Shown here: positions 1 to 9,816 of the stretch, piece after piece
Position numbering within the stretch: position 1 is the first letter of the stretch
Layout: each line of letters begins with the position of its first letter
From: a virus
Direction: 5' to 3' (one strand)
DNA: 44,296 nt
Virus record (IMG/VR): IMGVR_UViG_3300025098_000096
Location: 1 to 44,296 of that record
The notes under the pieces: model-generated
Seen by the model: the letters and a program-made list of their open reading frames with translations, nothing else
What the model was told of the DNA's origin: nothing
Database searches by the model: none
Position numbers and translations under genes: made by a program

Positions 1-95
1 TTACCTACTAAAGAAGGCGACCACCAAAGCATCACTAGATAAATTATAGCAACCACAACAACCACCATATCCAGTAGTTTTTCTTTAGTTATCAT
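1..95 (-). CDS. Single-pass membrane peptide, 3' end cut by window edge
   Basis: An ATG at 95-93 overlaps the TGA of the upstream beta-propeller-like gene as ATGA. The frame stays open for 31 codons to the window edge. After a short charged start (MITKEKLLDM) comes a hydrophobic stretch of about 16 residues, VVVVVAIIYLVMLWW, typical of one membrane helix. Its place at the end of the tail module would suit a holin-like or virion membrane peptide, but nothing identifies a function. If the window is circular, the frame continues for seven more codons (KLPRGNR and a TAG) and stops one base before the ATG of the gene at 44273. Confidence 0.6.
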   Translation of the reverse strand, partial: MITKEKLLDMVVVVVAIIYLVMLWWSPSLVG

Positions 96-1099
96 TGCAC
101 TCTAAATTCAATAACTGGCATAGTGTTGGTTCGTGTGCCGCCATCTCCGGTAACTGTGGCAGGACCAACAGTTCCACTAACTTTAGATTGTTCAGTCATA
201 CCAAATAATGAAATGGCATATAATTTACTTCCATCATCATTCCAAGATATACCGGAAAGCCACGGTGTTGTTCCACTACTGCTACTTGGTCGCCACGGAG
301 AAGTACCCTCATTACCATAGAAAGAAGTTAAATCGAAGGTGATATTGAGTGTTCCACTTGTAATATCGTAAGCACCTTTTAAGTCGTATTCGTAAATATA
401 TCCAGTATGTTGAGAAACATACATCTTAGTGCCATCGGAGTTGAAAATTAAGTCAGATATGAGGTTATGTGTTAAATCAACGCTACCTATGAATGCGTCG
501 CCGCTTTGAACCACATAGGGCGTTGATGTAGCATACTGTTTAATTCTCGATAGGCCGTTTGATTGACCGTAACCAAAATAATACATAGAACCATCATCAT
601 TCCAGCGAGCGTATCTAACTCCACCGCCACCGTATAAAGAACTACCATTAAGAGACACTGTTAAACTACTACCACTTTGAGAAAGAGTTCCACTTCTTAT
701 TCTATTTGCGTGAAAGTCAGCAATAATTATTTTTGTTTCAGTGCTGTCCAAACCAAAACCATCGCAACTGTTTATACCTAAGCCCGTAGCGTTTTGTCTA
801 TCCTTTGCACCGTTTCCAGTAGAACTAATTCCTAACTTTGAAAATAATACATCTCCACTATCAAAAGCGTTGTTATTCCCTCTATTTGAAATATACATAT
901 CTGTACCTATTACTTGCATACCAGTCATCCAAGCGGAATTAGCCGCACCAGCGTTAAAGTTAATTCCTACTGCATTGTTTCCGGCAGTTTCATGTATGGC
1001 TTTAACAGAAGCCAAATTGTATAAGTTTGGATTAACTGTTGTAACAGCATTAGCCTCCTGTTCAGCACAAGAACCAGCAATAGCAAGATACAAAATCAT
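92..1099 (-). CDS. Tail-tip protein with beta-propeller-like repeats
   Basis: This 335-residue protein contains repeated motifs of the type W/F-N-(D/S)-D-G-(S/T)-x-(M/L)-Y, for example WNDDGSMYYFG, FNSDGTKMYVSQ and WNDDGSKLYAIS. These resemble beta-propeller blades of the YVTN/NHL kind. The start is a short hydrophobic stretch (MILYLAIAGSCA), too short and lacking a good lipobox to call a signal peptide. Its ATG overlaps the stop of the fibre gene as ATGA, and it is the last full gene of the tail module. Inference: a receptor-binding or adhesin-like tail-tip component. The repeat pattern is visible, but the binding target is unknown. Confidence 0.6.
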   Translation of the reverse strand: MILYLAIAGSCAEQEANAVTTVNPNLYNLASVKAIHETAGNNAVGINFNAGAANSAWMTGMQVIGTDMYISNRGNNNAFDSGDVLFSKLGISSTGNGAKDRQNATGLGINSCDGFGLDSTETKIIIADFHANRIRSGTLSQSGSSLTVSLNGSSLYGGGGVRYARWNDDGSMYYFGYGQSNGLSRIKQYATSTPYVVQSGDAFIGSVDLTHNLISDLIFNSDGTKMYVSQHTGYIYEYDLKGAYDITSGTLNITFDLTSFYGNEGTSPWRPSSSSGTTPWLSGISWNDDGSKLYAISLFGMTEQSKVSGTVGPATVTGDGGTRTNTMPVIEFRVQ

Positions 1100-3003
1100 G
1101 CCCCCAAAACAACATAATCAGTTCCAGTTGAAATACAAGTAACACCATTACGAGCCGCTACTGCAATATCAGTTTGTGCGCCATTCATGTTATCGCCCGT
1201 ACTACTATCTGACCCAGTTCGCAATGTAAAACCATTACCGTCGTTATTGACAATAGTGAAATGAACACCTGCACCCTGATTGTCGGGAATCGTAATAACA
1301 GTGCCACTTCCAGTAACAAAGATGTATCTTCCGGCGTGAGTTGCTTCTGTTAAAGTAGTAGAAGTATTTAAACTAACAACTGGTAGTCTTGGAGAAACGA
1401 ATGTTTGACCTGTTGCTACTGTTACACTACCACTCAACGCTAAAGTTGATACTCCTTCAACTGCGGCGACAGCACTAGAACCGCCGCTAGTATCGGTATC
1501 AGCAATATACCATCCTTCTGCTACACCTGCAATACCACCATCAGCAATAGCCTGTAATGTAATAGATTCACCTTGTAGTAGTTTAATTGTATTAGTTACA
1601 GTGACTCTTTTATCGTGATTGATTAAACCATTATCAATAGTTCCTGCTGTAGGGGTAATTGTCATAGTAGTAGGGTGAACATTTTTAATTGTAATAACCG
1701 TATCAGTATAAGCAGTAGGGGCAGGTAAGGTAGCAGTACCCGAAGGGTCATTAAGATAATTCATAGTAGCAGTAATTGTTGGATTAATGGTAGCGGCATT
1801 ATTTGGTGCGGCATTTTTATTATGAATAATAGTTGAACCAAAATTAACAACTCCATTTAATACGACTCCAATTGAAGTAGAAGCACCTCTTCCTGTAACT
1901 GTTTGTAATGTATCTGCCTCAGCAGTTAAGTAGGTATTACCATCTACTGTATAATTACCAACACCGTTTCTTTTCATAAAGCCGTTGCTTGTAAAGTCTG
2001 CATCTTGAAGAGGGTCGCCTAAAAAAGTTAATACTTGCCCTTGAGTTAATTCTTCAATTACACCATCAGCACCAGAAACTCTTCCCAACACTCTTTCGTC
2101 ATTAACAACATTTTGAATCTTAGCATAAGTTATTCCATCGTCCTTTACTCTTAAAGCATCTGAATTAATTTCAATGGTGGAATCATCAACACCCACATTT
2201 AGTGTAACATCTCCAGTTGTTCCTCCACCAGTTAAAGCACTACCCGCCACAACAGAAGTAATATCTCCCTGTGGTGCTAATGCGGCTATAGAAGAAGCAG
2301 TAACGGTTTTAATAACATCATTCACTCCCGTAGCGTTAGTATCTTGAATTAAAACCTTATCAGTACCTTCAACCGTAGCAGACCCTATGCCCGAAATAAA
2401 TAATCCCTCACTGGTTCCAGTAATAGCACTTGTTTCTGTGTAGGTAGTACTTCCAGCATCATAGCCGATACTCACTGAATTTTCGCTCTTAGCCGTAGTC
2501 AAATACTGAATAGACCTATCATTCACAGTCCCACCCGCATTCAATTTAATTATAGCAATAGGAATATCACCCGAAGTTAGTTGTGGCACTACATCAGTAT
2601 CGGCCTTATCTCCTCTAATGGCCAATACATTTGTAGAGTCACTAGTCACCACTAAGACGAAGTATGCGTTTCCGGAGGCAGGTTCATCGAAGGTAGAAGG
2701 AGTTCCTTGAGTGAAAGTAGCAGTAGCGATTTCTGGCATTAGTTTTCCATCTCTAATGACCTTACCTGCCCTCACTAAGAATTGCGTATTTCCGCTAGAG
2801 TCTGTCTGTACTATGCTAAAATTTTTAGTTGCGTCTGCTGTAGTTCCGTTTAGAATGGCATAACTATTCTGCAACCCTACCGATAATGCCTTGAGCAAAC
2901 CACTATGCGGGAAATCTACGCCATCAACTAAGCCACTACCTGCGGGGTTAGAATGAAATCTACTGTACTGTCCTATGTTTCTGCTGTCTGTCATATCACT
3001 CAA
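1096..3003 (-). CDS. Tail fibre / receptor-binding protein
   Basis: This is a 635-residue protein of low-complexity beta-rich sequence full of T, S, G, N and V. The central stretch GDITSVVAGSALTGGGTTGD is of a type common in tail fibres of marine phages, followed by VTLNVGVDDSTIEIN-like strands. The N-terminus (GQYSRFHSNPAGSGLVDGVDFPHSG) may be the tail-attachment part, and the C-terminus has repeated beta strands ending in a V-rich segment. It overlaps the preceding baseplate-like gene by eight bases and the following gene as ATGA, so it sits in a translationally coupled distal-tail block. The fibre role comes from composition and position; host specificity cannot be read. Confidence 0.75.
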   Translation of the reverse strand: MSDMTDSRNIGQYSRFHSNPAGSGLVDGVDFPHSGLLKALSVGLQNSYAILNGTTADATKNFSIVQTDSSGNTQFLVRAGKVIRDGKLMPEIATATFTQGTPSTFDEPASGNAYFVLVVTSDSTNVLAIRGDKADTDVVPQLTSGDIPIAIIKLNAGGTVNDRSIQYLTTAKSENSVSIGYDAGSTTYTETSAITGTSEGLFISGIGSATVEGTDKVLIQDTNATGVNDVIKTVTASSIAALAPQGDITSVVAGSALTGGGTTGDVTLNVGVDDSTIEINSDALRVKDDGITYAKIQNVVNDERVLGRVSGADGVIEELTQGQVLTFLGDPLQDADFTSNGFMKRNGVGNYTVDGNTYLTAEADTLQTVTGRGASTSIGVVLNGVVNFGSTIIHNKNAAPNNAATINPTITATMNYLNDPSGTATLPAPTAYTDTVITIKNVHPTTMTITPTAGTIDNGLINHDKRVTVTNTIKLLQGESITLQAIADGGIAGVAEGWYIADTDTSGGSSAVAAVEGVSTLALSGSVTVATGQTFVSPRLPVVSLNTSTTLTEATHAGRYIFVTGSGTVITIPDNQGAGVHFTIVNNDGNGFTLRTGSDSSTGDNMNGAQTDIAVAARNGVTCISTGTDYVVLGA

Positions 3004-3334
3004 CCTCTATGCTAATGTAAAAATCAATTTCTTCTCCGGAAGTAAATGGCCCTATTCCATCGAATGTAACTCTAGACAACATTTCTGTGTATCCGCTATT
3101 GAAAATTCCTATTTCTCTTATTGTGTATCCAGCAACGGAGGAACCCAAGAGAGTGAATTTGAAATCTACAATGTTCCCGTCACTAGTAGTAGAAGAAGCA
3201 GAAATATCGTATATGGGTACATCTAGGTTAATAGATGCCGGATTGGTAGAGTTACCACCCACTCCCACCCTAGCCTTTGTAAATGTGTTTTTCAAATGCA
3301 AGGCAATGTTTTCTCTAACGGAATCTACTATCAA
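2996..3334 (-). CDS. Small baseplate/fibre-attachment protein
   Basis: This 112-residue protein begins with a helix (MIVDSVRENIALHLKNTF) and continues as beta strands with the pattern FKFTLLGSSVAGYTIREIGIFNSG. That pattern recalls the fibre-linking or baseplate wedge proteins that precede fibre genes in many tailed phages. Its ATG overlaps the stop of the 2161-residue hub gene, and its own end overlaps the fibre gene. Inference: an adaptor between hub and fibre. No catalytic motif is seen. Confidence 0.5.
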   Translation of the reverse strand: MIVDSVRENIALHLKNTFTKARVGVGGNSTNPASINLDVPIYDISASSTTSDGNIVDFKFTLLGSSVAGYTIREIGIFNSGYTEMLSRVTFDGIGPFTSGEEIDFYISIEVE

Positions 3335-6300
3335 AATTCATCCTCCAGTATTGTTTCAAGGGTATTTCCGCCAGCCGATAGACCTAAATTTAGGTCGAAG
3401 CCTAGTGTCTGCTCAAACCCAAGATTGAAAGAGTTTGCGCTTGCATTAGCCCTTTTCTTGACAACGATTTTTCTTTCTGTTAGGCTTATCTTCTCAAAGA
3501 AATCTTTAGATGTACGAACATTATCGAAAGAATCGCTTCTTGATTGAGCCTCTATCTTTTTAGTATTCTTCAAAATTTCAGCAAACCTATCCGTTAAGCC
3601 TTTAGTGAATTTACCAAGTTCTAATTTGATAGTACCAATTTGAGTATGTTCCATTTCTAAAATTACATATTTAGAGTATGCAATTCCTTCTTGTAATAGT
3701 TCAAGTCCTATAATATCCGATGGTCTTACTTGTCCTAAATTCCTATGACCTAGTTCCAAAGAAATCTTCTTGTTAGAACTGGAATGTAATCTTAATAGGT
3801 TATACGCCCTATCGTCTACTTCCTGTTGAGTAGATAGGCTATTGTCGTTAATTTCCAATACCTTTCTTCCTCTTTCACGAATACTACTTCCGTTCTTTCT
3901 AACTGCTATTTTATCGTTAGAATAAACTCTAACTTCATTGTAGAAGTCAAAGAGAACATCAGATTGGCTAAAGTTCACAATTTGTAATTCGTTTTTTGCA
4001 TCTGTAATTGTTATCTTAGGTGAAAATGCTGAATCCTTTTGGTCCTTGATTGAAAATTTATTATTGTCATAAATCAATCTTTTATTTTTCTTTTCAATTA
4101 GATAGTTAATTGCTGAAAATAAATCAGTTCCTTTTAGATTAGGTGCTACAATTAAGGGGTAGTCGTCGGAGTAGCCAGTAGTAAATTCTATGTCATTTTC
4201 TTCAAAGAGATTATTGATGAGAGTTTCTGTTTCTTCACCAATAGTAACTCCAGTACCTATGACTGCCCTAACTGGCTTACCTTTTAGGTTCTTATTCGTG
4301 GTGATAGTAATGGTATCCGATAATGAAACTATGCCTTTAGTCAACTTATGTTTCCCAAAGGTAATGGCAAGACCCCTTCCTACAATGTCACCATCTCCAG
4401 TCCCTAACCAATCTATTTCAGTTGAGGTTTTGAAAGCGGTATTACCGTCGCTGATACATAGTGTCGAAGGTATTTCTGCCTTCTTAGTTTCTATATCAGC
4501 GAATTGATATAAAGCCAATAGCGGGCTTCTAGACACAACATGTTCCTTTGTACCACTGACCACCTTTCCATCTAAGTCTACAGTACAATACATAGACAAC
4601 ACTCCTTCGTTATGTCCCATGTTTTCTATTGCAGTACCAGTGCTATATGTTAGGCTTCTCTTAGGGGAGTTTTCACCCTTTATCAAATAGTCTTTAATTG
4701 TACTATAGGTTTCATTCTTATATGGCATCTTAGTATATTCCGATGATAAAGTGTTTATTTTAATTTTACTAGGAGTATATTCGTAAGTACAAGTTTCATT
4801 AGGTTGCATAACCCTATAGTATCCCGTAGGCAAATTAACATCACTTAGTACTATATGTCTTTTAGTAGAACTACCACTGTCTATTTCATGGGTCACTACA
4901 TAACCCATTGAAGAAGGGGATGTGTTGTTTATTGCGGGTTGTTGTGTATCTAAGTCCACTGTTTGTGTAATGGTAGTGCCAGTTCCGTATTCTATCCCCT
5001 TTTCCGATACTAAATAGCATCCTGTTAAGTCTTTAATGAAATCTAAATATGGATAGTCACTGGAATTTAATGTGTATTTATACAAGGTAGTTCCCGATGG
5101 TCCTCTTACAGAAGCACTACTAGGTAGTTTAATTCTAAGTTTGAATCCCATATAGACCCCTTCTCCGTCGCTAGTCGTTGTAGATTCTAGACTACTATTG
5201 CCACCTCTTACGGTTCCTATTGGATTGTCAAATAGATTAGGTCTTACTGTAAATCCATAATTTAGCAAAGTTCCATTTGGATATTCTCTTAAATGGGCGT
5301 TGTTGATTGGCGGAGTTACTGTTCCCGACTCCGATAGAATTGAGCCATCTTCCGTGTCGAATCTATCTAATACTACTCCCATAAACCCATATCTTAGGAA
5401 TTGAGAAGGAGTGGTAGCATTGACAGTAGCGTCTAAAAGAGAATTATAGTGTTTTAATAATAGACTAGAATGCCCCGTCACAGCAGAGTTGTCGATGAAC
5501 GGAGCATTATTACTAGAACTACCTTGAGTCATTGGTAGGATTAAATGACTATGGTGATTGCTAGTAGCAGTGAGTCCGTTTAGTGCGCCTCCTATCTCTG
5601 TCGTAGAAGTATCATTTTCAAACTTACCACCGTGAAGTATTGAAATCAAAGGATGAATACTAGAATCAAACTCGGAAGCCCCCTTACTATCTCCATGTCC
5701 TCTAAATATGGCTTGCCGTTTAACTGCCTTGAATAAATTACCTGTAGCAATTCCTCCCGAACTAGTTGTCTTTACTATCTTTCTAGTAGAATCCCCATGA
5801 TACAAATTCTTTAGCGTTATTGTAGTGGTCGAAACACTAGAAACTTCCCCAATCATATTTCCATCGCTGTCACAAATAATGTCATTTGCACTTAGGGAAG
5901 AACTCACATCTGAAGTAGTGAGTATAGCATCGTCGGAATCTCTAAAGCCAAAAGTCGTTCCTAAATCTGTAAATTCATAAAAGTGATAATTGAAGATTCT
6001 CATTGTTTTTGTTTTGTTTGGAAGGTGTTCGGGGTTTATTTGATTCATAGTTGAATCGAAAACTAACTCAGTTAATCTCATTAAACCAAAAGTAGTCATT
6101 TTGGTAATGTCTTCTACATCGTATTCTAAGATGTTAGCCGTATCATAATCATTGTCTAGGTATTTCTTTGCCTTTCCAGAACCTCCATACTTAGAATGTT
6201 TATCGGAAGTAGTATCTTCTGTTGGTTTGTTCAACAAATACAGACTAAAGTTTTTCAAATCCCTATTAGAGTAGAACAGACTATCATCTCTCAATTTACT

Positions 6301-9300
6301 ATACGGTAATAAATCCGAAGTCGCAAATAGGAAAAGTCTAGCGGCTTTAGGGTCTAACTGTTCCAAGAAATCTTTAATGTAAAAGTTAGATTTAATTCTA
6401 CCACCTAATGTAGAGTCGTGTGAAGTAAAAACTTTATCTCTAGAGTGACCTGCTTCATGTACCACATAATCCCAAAATAGTGAACCACTAGCAGGGAAAT
6501 ATCCCCTCTCCTCAACTGGCAAGTGTAAATGAGAAGTTTCTCTAAATCTACTAGGTATTTTTTCTAAGGCGGTAGAACTTCTTCCTTGATTCATTTTGTA
6601 GGACGAAGCATAGTATTGAACCGAACTACTACCATCATAGTAATTAGCATCGGAAGCCCTACCAACCTCTTCCTTTTCTGCGGTACTAACATCAGTAGTG
6701 TGATATTTACTAGCAATCACTTGTGTTTTTCTATTAAAAATTCCTTTCTCTATGTGGTTTATTTTGTAAAGAGGAACTCCATATTTTTCAACATAGGTTT
6801 CGACCAATTCGTGAGTTAGTGCTGTAGTTGGTCTAAGATAATTGTAGTAGGTTGGCTTCTGCATATCATCAGCCCCATAATCAACTCCTGCTTCAATTCC
6901 ATATTGAGAATTCAATAGAGTTATCATCTTACCCCCATGTAAATGCTCTCCATTCACTAGGTACAAATTGTGAGTATTTTTTCCGGAATACTGATTATTT
7001 GCTGTAGTTGTGAACCCTAATGTAGAAATGGTTTCACCCGAACTGAAATTATTTACTGCCCTATCTAAGAAAACTCTCCAAGTATCTACCCCACTTGAAA
7101 CTGTATTATAGCATACTACTTGAGTACAATATCCTACAAATACAGAACTCAAATAAATAGGCAACCCTACATCTGCCACTGTCTTGATAGTAGAAGTATT
7201 GGACGGGTTAATGTCTAGGTATTTGTTACCATCAACATCAAAACCACTACCACTACTAGTAGTAACACCTATTGTGGTTAATGTGGTATCGTAAGTATCG
7301 CTATCATTATGGTCTACTCTTCCTAAAGTTACAGGGAAGTAAGGGGCTAATTCTATGGTGGTTTTTCCATCTACAGTAGAGGTGTTCAAAACAGTAAAAT
7401 CAATCAAGGTATTGACTGTTTCAAAGGTTTCATAATTTGTACCTCCATCACTTAGTTTGGCTTGGAACGCTTCTTCCTTTCCTATAGAAGAGGGGTGTTG
7501 TATATGAAATCCAACGGCATTGCTATCAACTCCGGAAGTTCTAGAAGTAGTACTCCCACTCAGTAGAGTACCGTCTAGTTTTTCGCCACTGTTGAAAAGT
7601 AATCCCTTGTCACTATTTCCCCCTAGGCTAGTAGCAAAGGTGGGTAGTTTATTGTTAGCAGATAGGGCTTTATTTAGAATATAATTTGTTTCTACTTCTT
7701 TCCATAGTTGTATTTCATTGACAGTATCAGTACTCATTGCTTCCGCCAATGGTAAATTTTTCAAAGATATTGTAGTTTTTCCTATTGATGGAAAGTTTAG
7801 TGTTGTGGTCGCTCCCTCTCCTATGTACGCTACTACACCATTTGTGTATTTTACAAATAGTTTTTTATTTACTAAACCAGTACTAAAATTAGTGATAGCA
7901 AAGGTTTTATTGTTAAAAGTTAAATCTCCCCCACTGTCCAAAACCCCGACAAGTTCTAACTTATTGTGTGGACTTCTAGTTGAATAGATAATATCCTCCG
8001 AAAAATTAGAATTACGATTTACTATTGGAGAAATTAGTTTTGAATAGTTATCCCTACCGGAAATAGTCATAGTACTCATACCCATATTTTTGTCTATTTC
8101 TATTTGTTCTATTTCTCCGTTGAATCTCTCTACTTCAATGATATATTGTCCGGAGACATATTCCAAAGAAGTGTAAGCAACATTGTATTTTTTACCTATT
8201 GAGTTATTGAAGGATAGAGTTAGAAACTTTTGGTCTTTATTTGAACTCGTTACAGTCGCTTCAAGTCCTGCATAATTCTTATCCAAGAAAACTATTTTTA
8301 GTTGACTTTCTCTTCCTTCAATGAAAGGAAAGGTAGTGAGTAGATTGCTCTTAGATGAACTAAAGGCTCTACGATATAATCTATCACCTGCGCTTAGTGT
8401 ATAGGAAGAGGTAGAGAAGGAACTTTCTGTGTCTAATCTAGAACTAGTAGTGAAAGTAATATCTTGTGTAAATGCACTAGCATTGAAAGCATCAATTGTA
8501 TCAACTCTTACTACTCTAGACCCTACTAATATTTCATCATCTAATGATAACAAATTCGCTAAATCATATCCTTCTTCTGTAGTAAATGTGTACTCATTTC
8601 CTGTGACATTTGCCTTCACTGTCGCCTTGAGGGGGAACCATTCAAAGAACTCACCCCTATGCTGTTGCTGTCGAACTCTAAAAGCCTCAAACTCTCCTAC
8701 CTTTGAGGACATGATTCGGGAGGTGTCTACAATTCTTGACTCCGCATAACCCCCCCTCCCGCCAAATGATTCTTTCAAATTGGTGCTAATAACCATAGGG
8801 ACTTCGTTGGCTGTTTCGGGAGAATAGCCGTAGTGAAGATACCGATATGGGCCAACTAGATTGAGAGCGGATTTCACATTGTTGTCGTCACGCCTAGCAT
8901 GGTAAAACGATTCATCATAATCTGTGAAGTCATTATTCACTAATGTCAATCCTTCATTAGAAGTCTGTTTGGTGCTAGTATAACTGCTAGTACTGGGGTC
9001 GTCTAGTACCTTTAAATTGTCAACAAGCGCAGTTTTAATGTTAAACTTACTGTAGTCTTTAACAGAAAAACCATAGTCTTGAGAAGTAATAAATGTGTTT
9101 GTCACAAATGAACTAATGGTAGCACTGCCCATTTGAGAAGAAGCATATTTGACATAATATTTTTTATTGTGGTCAAGTTGATTCTTCTTATCTAGTCTAG
9201 AATTGTGAAAGTAAAATAGGGGTTTAGAACATAGCAATGATTTATTCATTCTGTAGGTAGTGCTACCCGCAGTAATTTCAGTAGCAAGAACACCACTACT

Positions 9301-9816
9301 CACCGCCACTATAGTAGATTCATCCTCATCATCTCCTCTAAATACCATGAATTTAGTGTCCTTGGTAATAGAAGAACCTAGTCTCGGCTCAAATTCAAAA
9401 CTATCCCCTGCAACATCATCAGTAGTAAATTGTGTAATTCTAGCAAAGTGGTGAGTTAATCCACTATCCGAGTTTATCAATACATAGTGATTATAGCCAT
9501 TATCAGTAGAATTTAGGCGAATGCCTTCTTCAGTAATGCTATCATAGCACTTTATTTTGTACCCCTCGGTATTTTCTAAATTGGAATATTGTGTACCGGC
9601 AGAATCCGAACCTTGTAATTGCTGAACGAAAATGTCATTATTAGAATCATCAGTAGATATGTAAGTGAACATTCTATGGGTATCAGTACAAGTAAGCGTA
9701 TCGTGAATAATAGGATTCGTAGGGCAATCGAAATTGACATTGTTACCTGCGTTTCCTAGAGTGGCTTCCACAGTAGGATTTATTGCAGTACCCTTACGCA
9801 TAGCATATACTGTCAT
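3331..9816 (-). CDS. Giant tail hub / tip protein with candidate HEAGH metal motif
   Basis: At 2161 residues this is the largest gene here. The last 330 residues or so (DYPLIVAPNLKGTDLFSAIN, RLIYDNNKFSIKD, then EVDDRAYNLLRL and VRPSDIIGLEL) follow the usual pattern of phage tail hub or central tail-tip proteins. The rest is a long series of beta-rich segments. Near residue 1120 (about 6445-6459) is VVHEAGHSRD, which fits the zinc-peptidase pattern HExxH. A third metal ligand is not evident, so activity is uncertain. Its ATG overlaps the stop of the lectin-like gene (ATGA), and its end overlaps the next gene. It probably forms the tail tip and may help cross the cell surface layer; that role is inference. 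Confidence 0.7.
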   Translation of the reverse strand: MTVYAMRKGTAINPTVEATLGNAGNNVNFDCPTNPIIHDTLTCTDTHRMFTYISTDDSNNDIFVQQLQGSDSAGTQYSNLENTEGYKIKCYDSITEEGIRLNSTDNGYNHYVLINSDSGLTHHFARITQFTTDDVAGDSFEFEPRLGSSITKDTKFMVFRGDDEDESTIVAVSSGVLATEITAGSTTYRMNKSLLCSKPLFYFHNSRLDKKNQLDHNKKYYVKYASSQMGSATISSFVTNTFITSQDYGFSVKDYSKFNIKTALVDNLKVLDDPSTSSYTSTKQTSNEGLTLVNNDFTDYDESFYHARRDDNNVKSALNLVGPYRYLHYGYSPETANEVPMVISTNLKESFGGRGGYAESRIVDTSRIMSSKVGEFEAFRVRQQQHRGEFFEWFPLKATVKANVTGNEYTFTTEEGYDLANLLSLDDEILVGSRVVRVDTIDAFNASAFTQDITFTTSSRLDTESSFSTSSYTLSAGDRLYRRAFSSSKSNLLTTFPFIEGRESQLKIVFLDKNYAGLEATVTSSNKDQKFLTLSFNNSIGKKYNVAYTSLEYVSGQYIIEVERFNGEIEQIEIDKNMGMSTMTISGRDNYSKLISPIVNRNSNFSEDIIYSTRSPHNKLELVGVLDSGGDLTFNNKTFAITNFSTGLVNKKLFVKYTNGVVAYIGEGATTTLNFPSIGKTTISLKNLPLAEAMSTDTVNEIQLWKEVETNYILNKALSANNKLPTFATSLGGNSDKGLLFNSGEKLDGTLLSGSTTSRTSGVDSNAVGFHIQHPSSIGKEEAFQAKLSDGGTNYETFETVNTLIDFTVLNTSTVDGKTTIELAPYFPVTLGRVDHNDSDTYDTTLTTIGVTTSSGSGFDVDGNKYLDINPSNTSTIKTVADVGLPIYLSSVFVGYCTQVVCYNTVSSGVDTWRVFLDRAVNNFSSGETISTLGFTTTANNQYSGKNTHNLYLVNGEHLHGGKMITLLNSQYGIEAGVDYGADDMQKPTYYNYLRPTTALTHELVETYVEKYGVPLYKINHIEKGIFNRKTQVIASKYHTTDVSTAEKEEVGRASDANYYDGSSSVQYYASSYKMNQGRSSTALEKIPSRFRETSHLHLPVEERGYFPASGSLFWDYVVHEAGHSRDKVFTSHDSTLGGRIKSNFYIKDFLEQLDPKAARLFLFATSDLLPYSKLRDDSLFYSNRDLKNFSLYLLNKPTEDTTSDKHSKYGGSGKAKKYLDNDYDTANILEYDVEDITKMTTFGLMRLTELVFDSTMNQINPEHLPNKTKTMRIFNYHFYEFTDLGTTFGFRDSDDAILTTSDVSSSLSANDIICDSDGNMIGEVSSVSTTTITLKNLYHGDSTRKIVKTTSSGGIATGNLFKAVKRQAIFRGHGDSKGASEFDSSIHPLISILHGGKFENDTSTTEIGGALNGLTATSNHHSHLILPMTQGSSSNNAPFIDNSAVTGHSSLLLKHYNSLLDATVNATTPSQFLRYGFMGVVLDRFDTEDGSILSESGTVTPPINNAHLREYPNGTLLNYGFTVRPNLFDNPIGTVRGGNSSLESTTTSDGEGVYMGFKLRIKLPSSASVRGPSGTTLYKYTLNSSDYPYLDFIKDLTGCYLVSEKGIEYGTGTTITQTVDLDTQQPAINNTSPSSMGYVVTHEIDSGSSTKRHIVLSDVNLPTGYYRVMQPNETCTYEYTPSKIKINTLSSEYTKMPYKNETYSTIKDYLIKGENSPKRSLTYSTGTAIENMGHNEGVLSMYCTVDLDGKVVSGTKEHVVSRSPLLALYQFADIETKKAEIPSTLCISDGNTAFKTSTEIDWLGTGDGDIVGRGLAITFGKHKLTKGIVSLSDTITITTNKNLKGKPVRAVIGTGVTIGEETETLINNLFEENDIEFTTGYSDDYPLIVAPNLKGTDLFSAINYLIEKKNKRLIYDNNKFSIKDQKDSAFSPKITITDAKNELQIVNFSQSDVLFDFYNEVRVYSNDKIAVRKNGSSIRERGRKVLEINDNSLSTQQEVDDRAYNLLRLHSSSNKKISLELGHRNLGQVRPSDIIGLELLQEGIAYSKYVILEMEHTQIGTIKLELGKFTKGLTDRFAEILKNTKKIEAQSRSDSFDNVRTSKDFFEKISLTERKIVVKKRANASANSFNLGFEQTLGFDLNLGLSAGGNTLETILEDEF

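Noticed and set aside
123-1142. Plus-strand open frames over the propeller gene
   Set aside because: They lie opposite long minus-strand genes with clear protein patterns, lack ribosome sites and have no recognisable content; the same holds for all plus-strand frames in the window.
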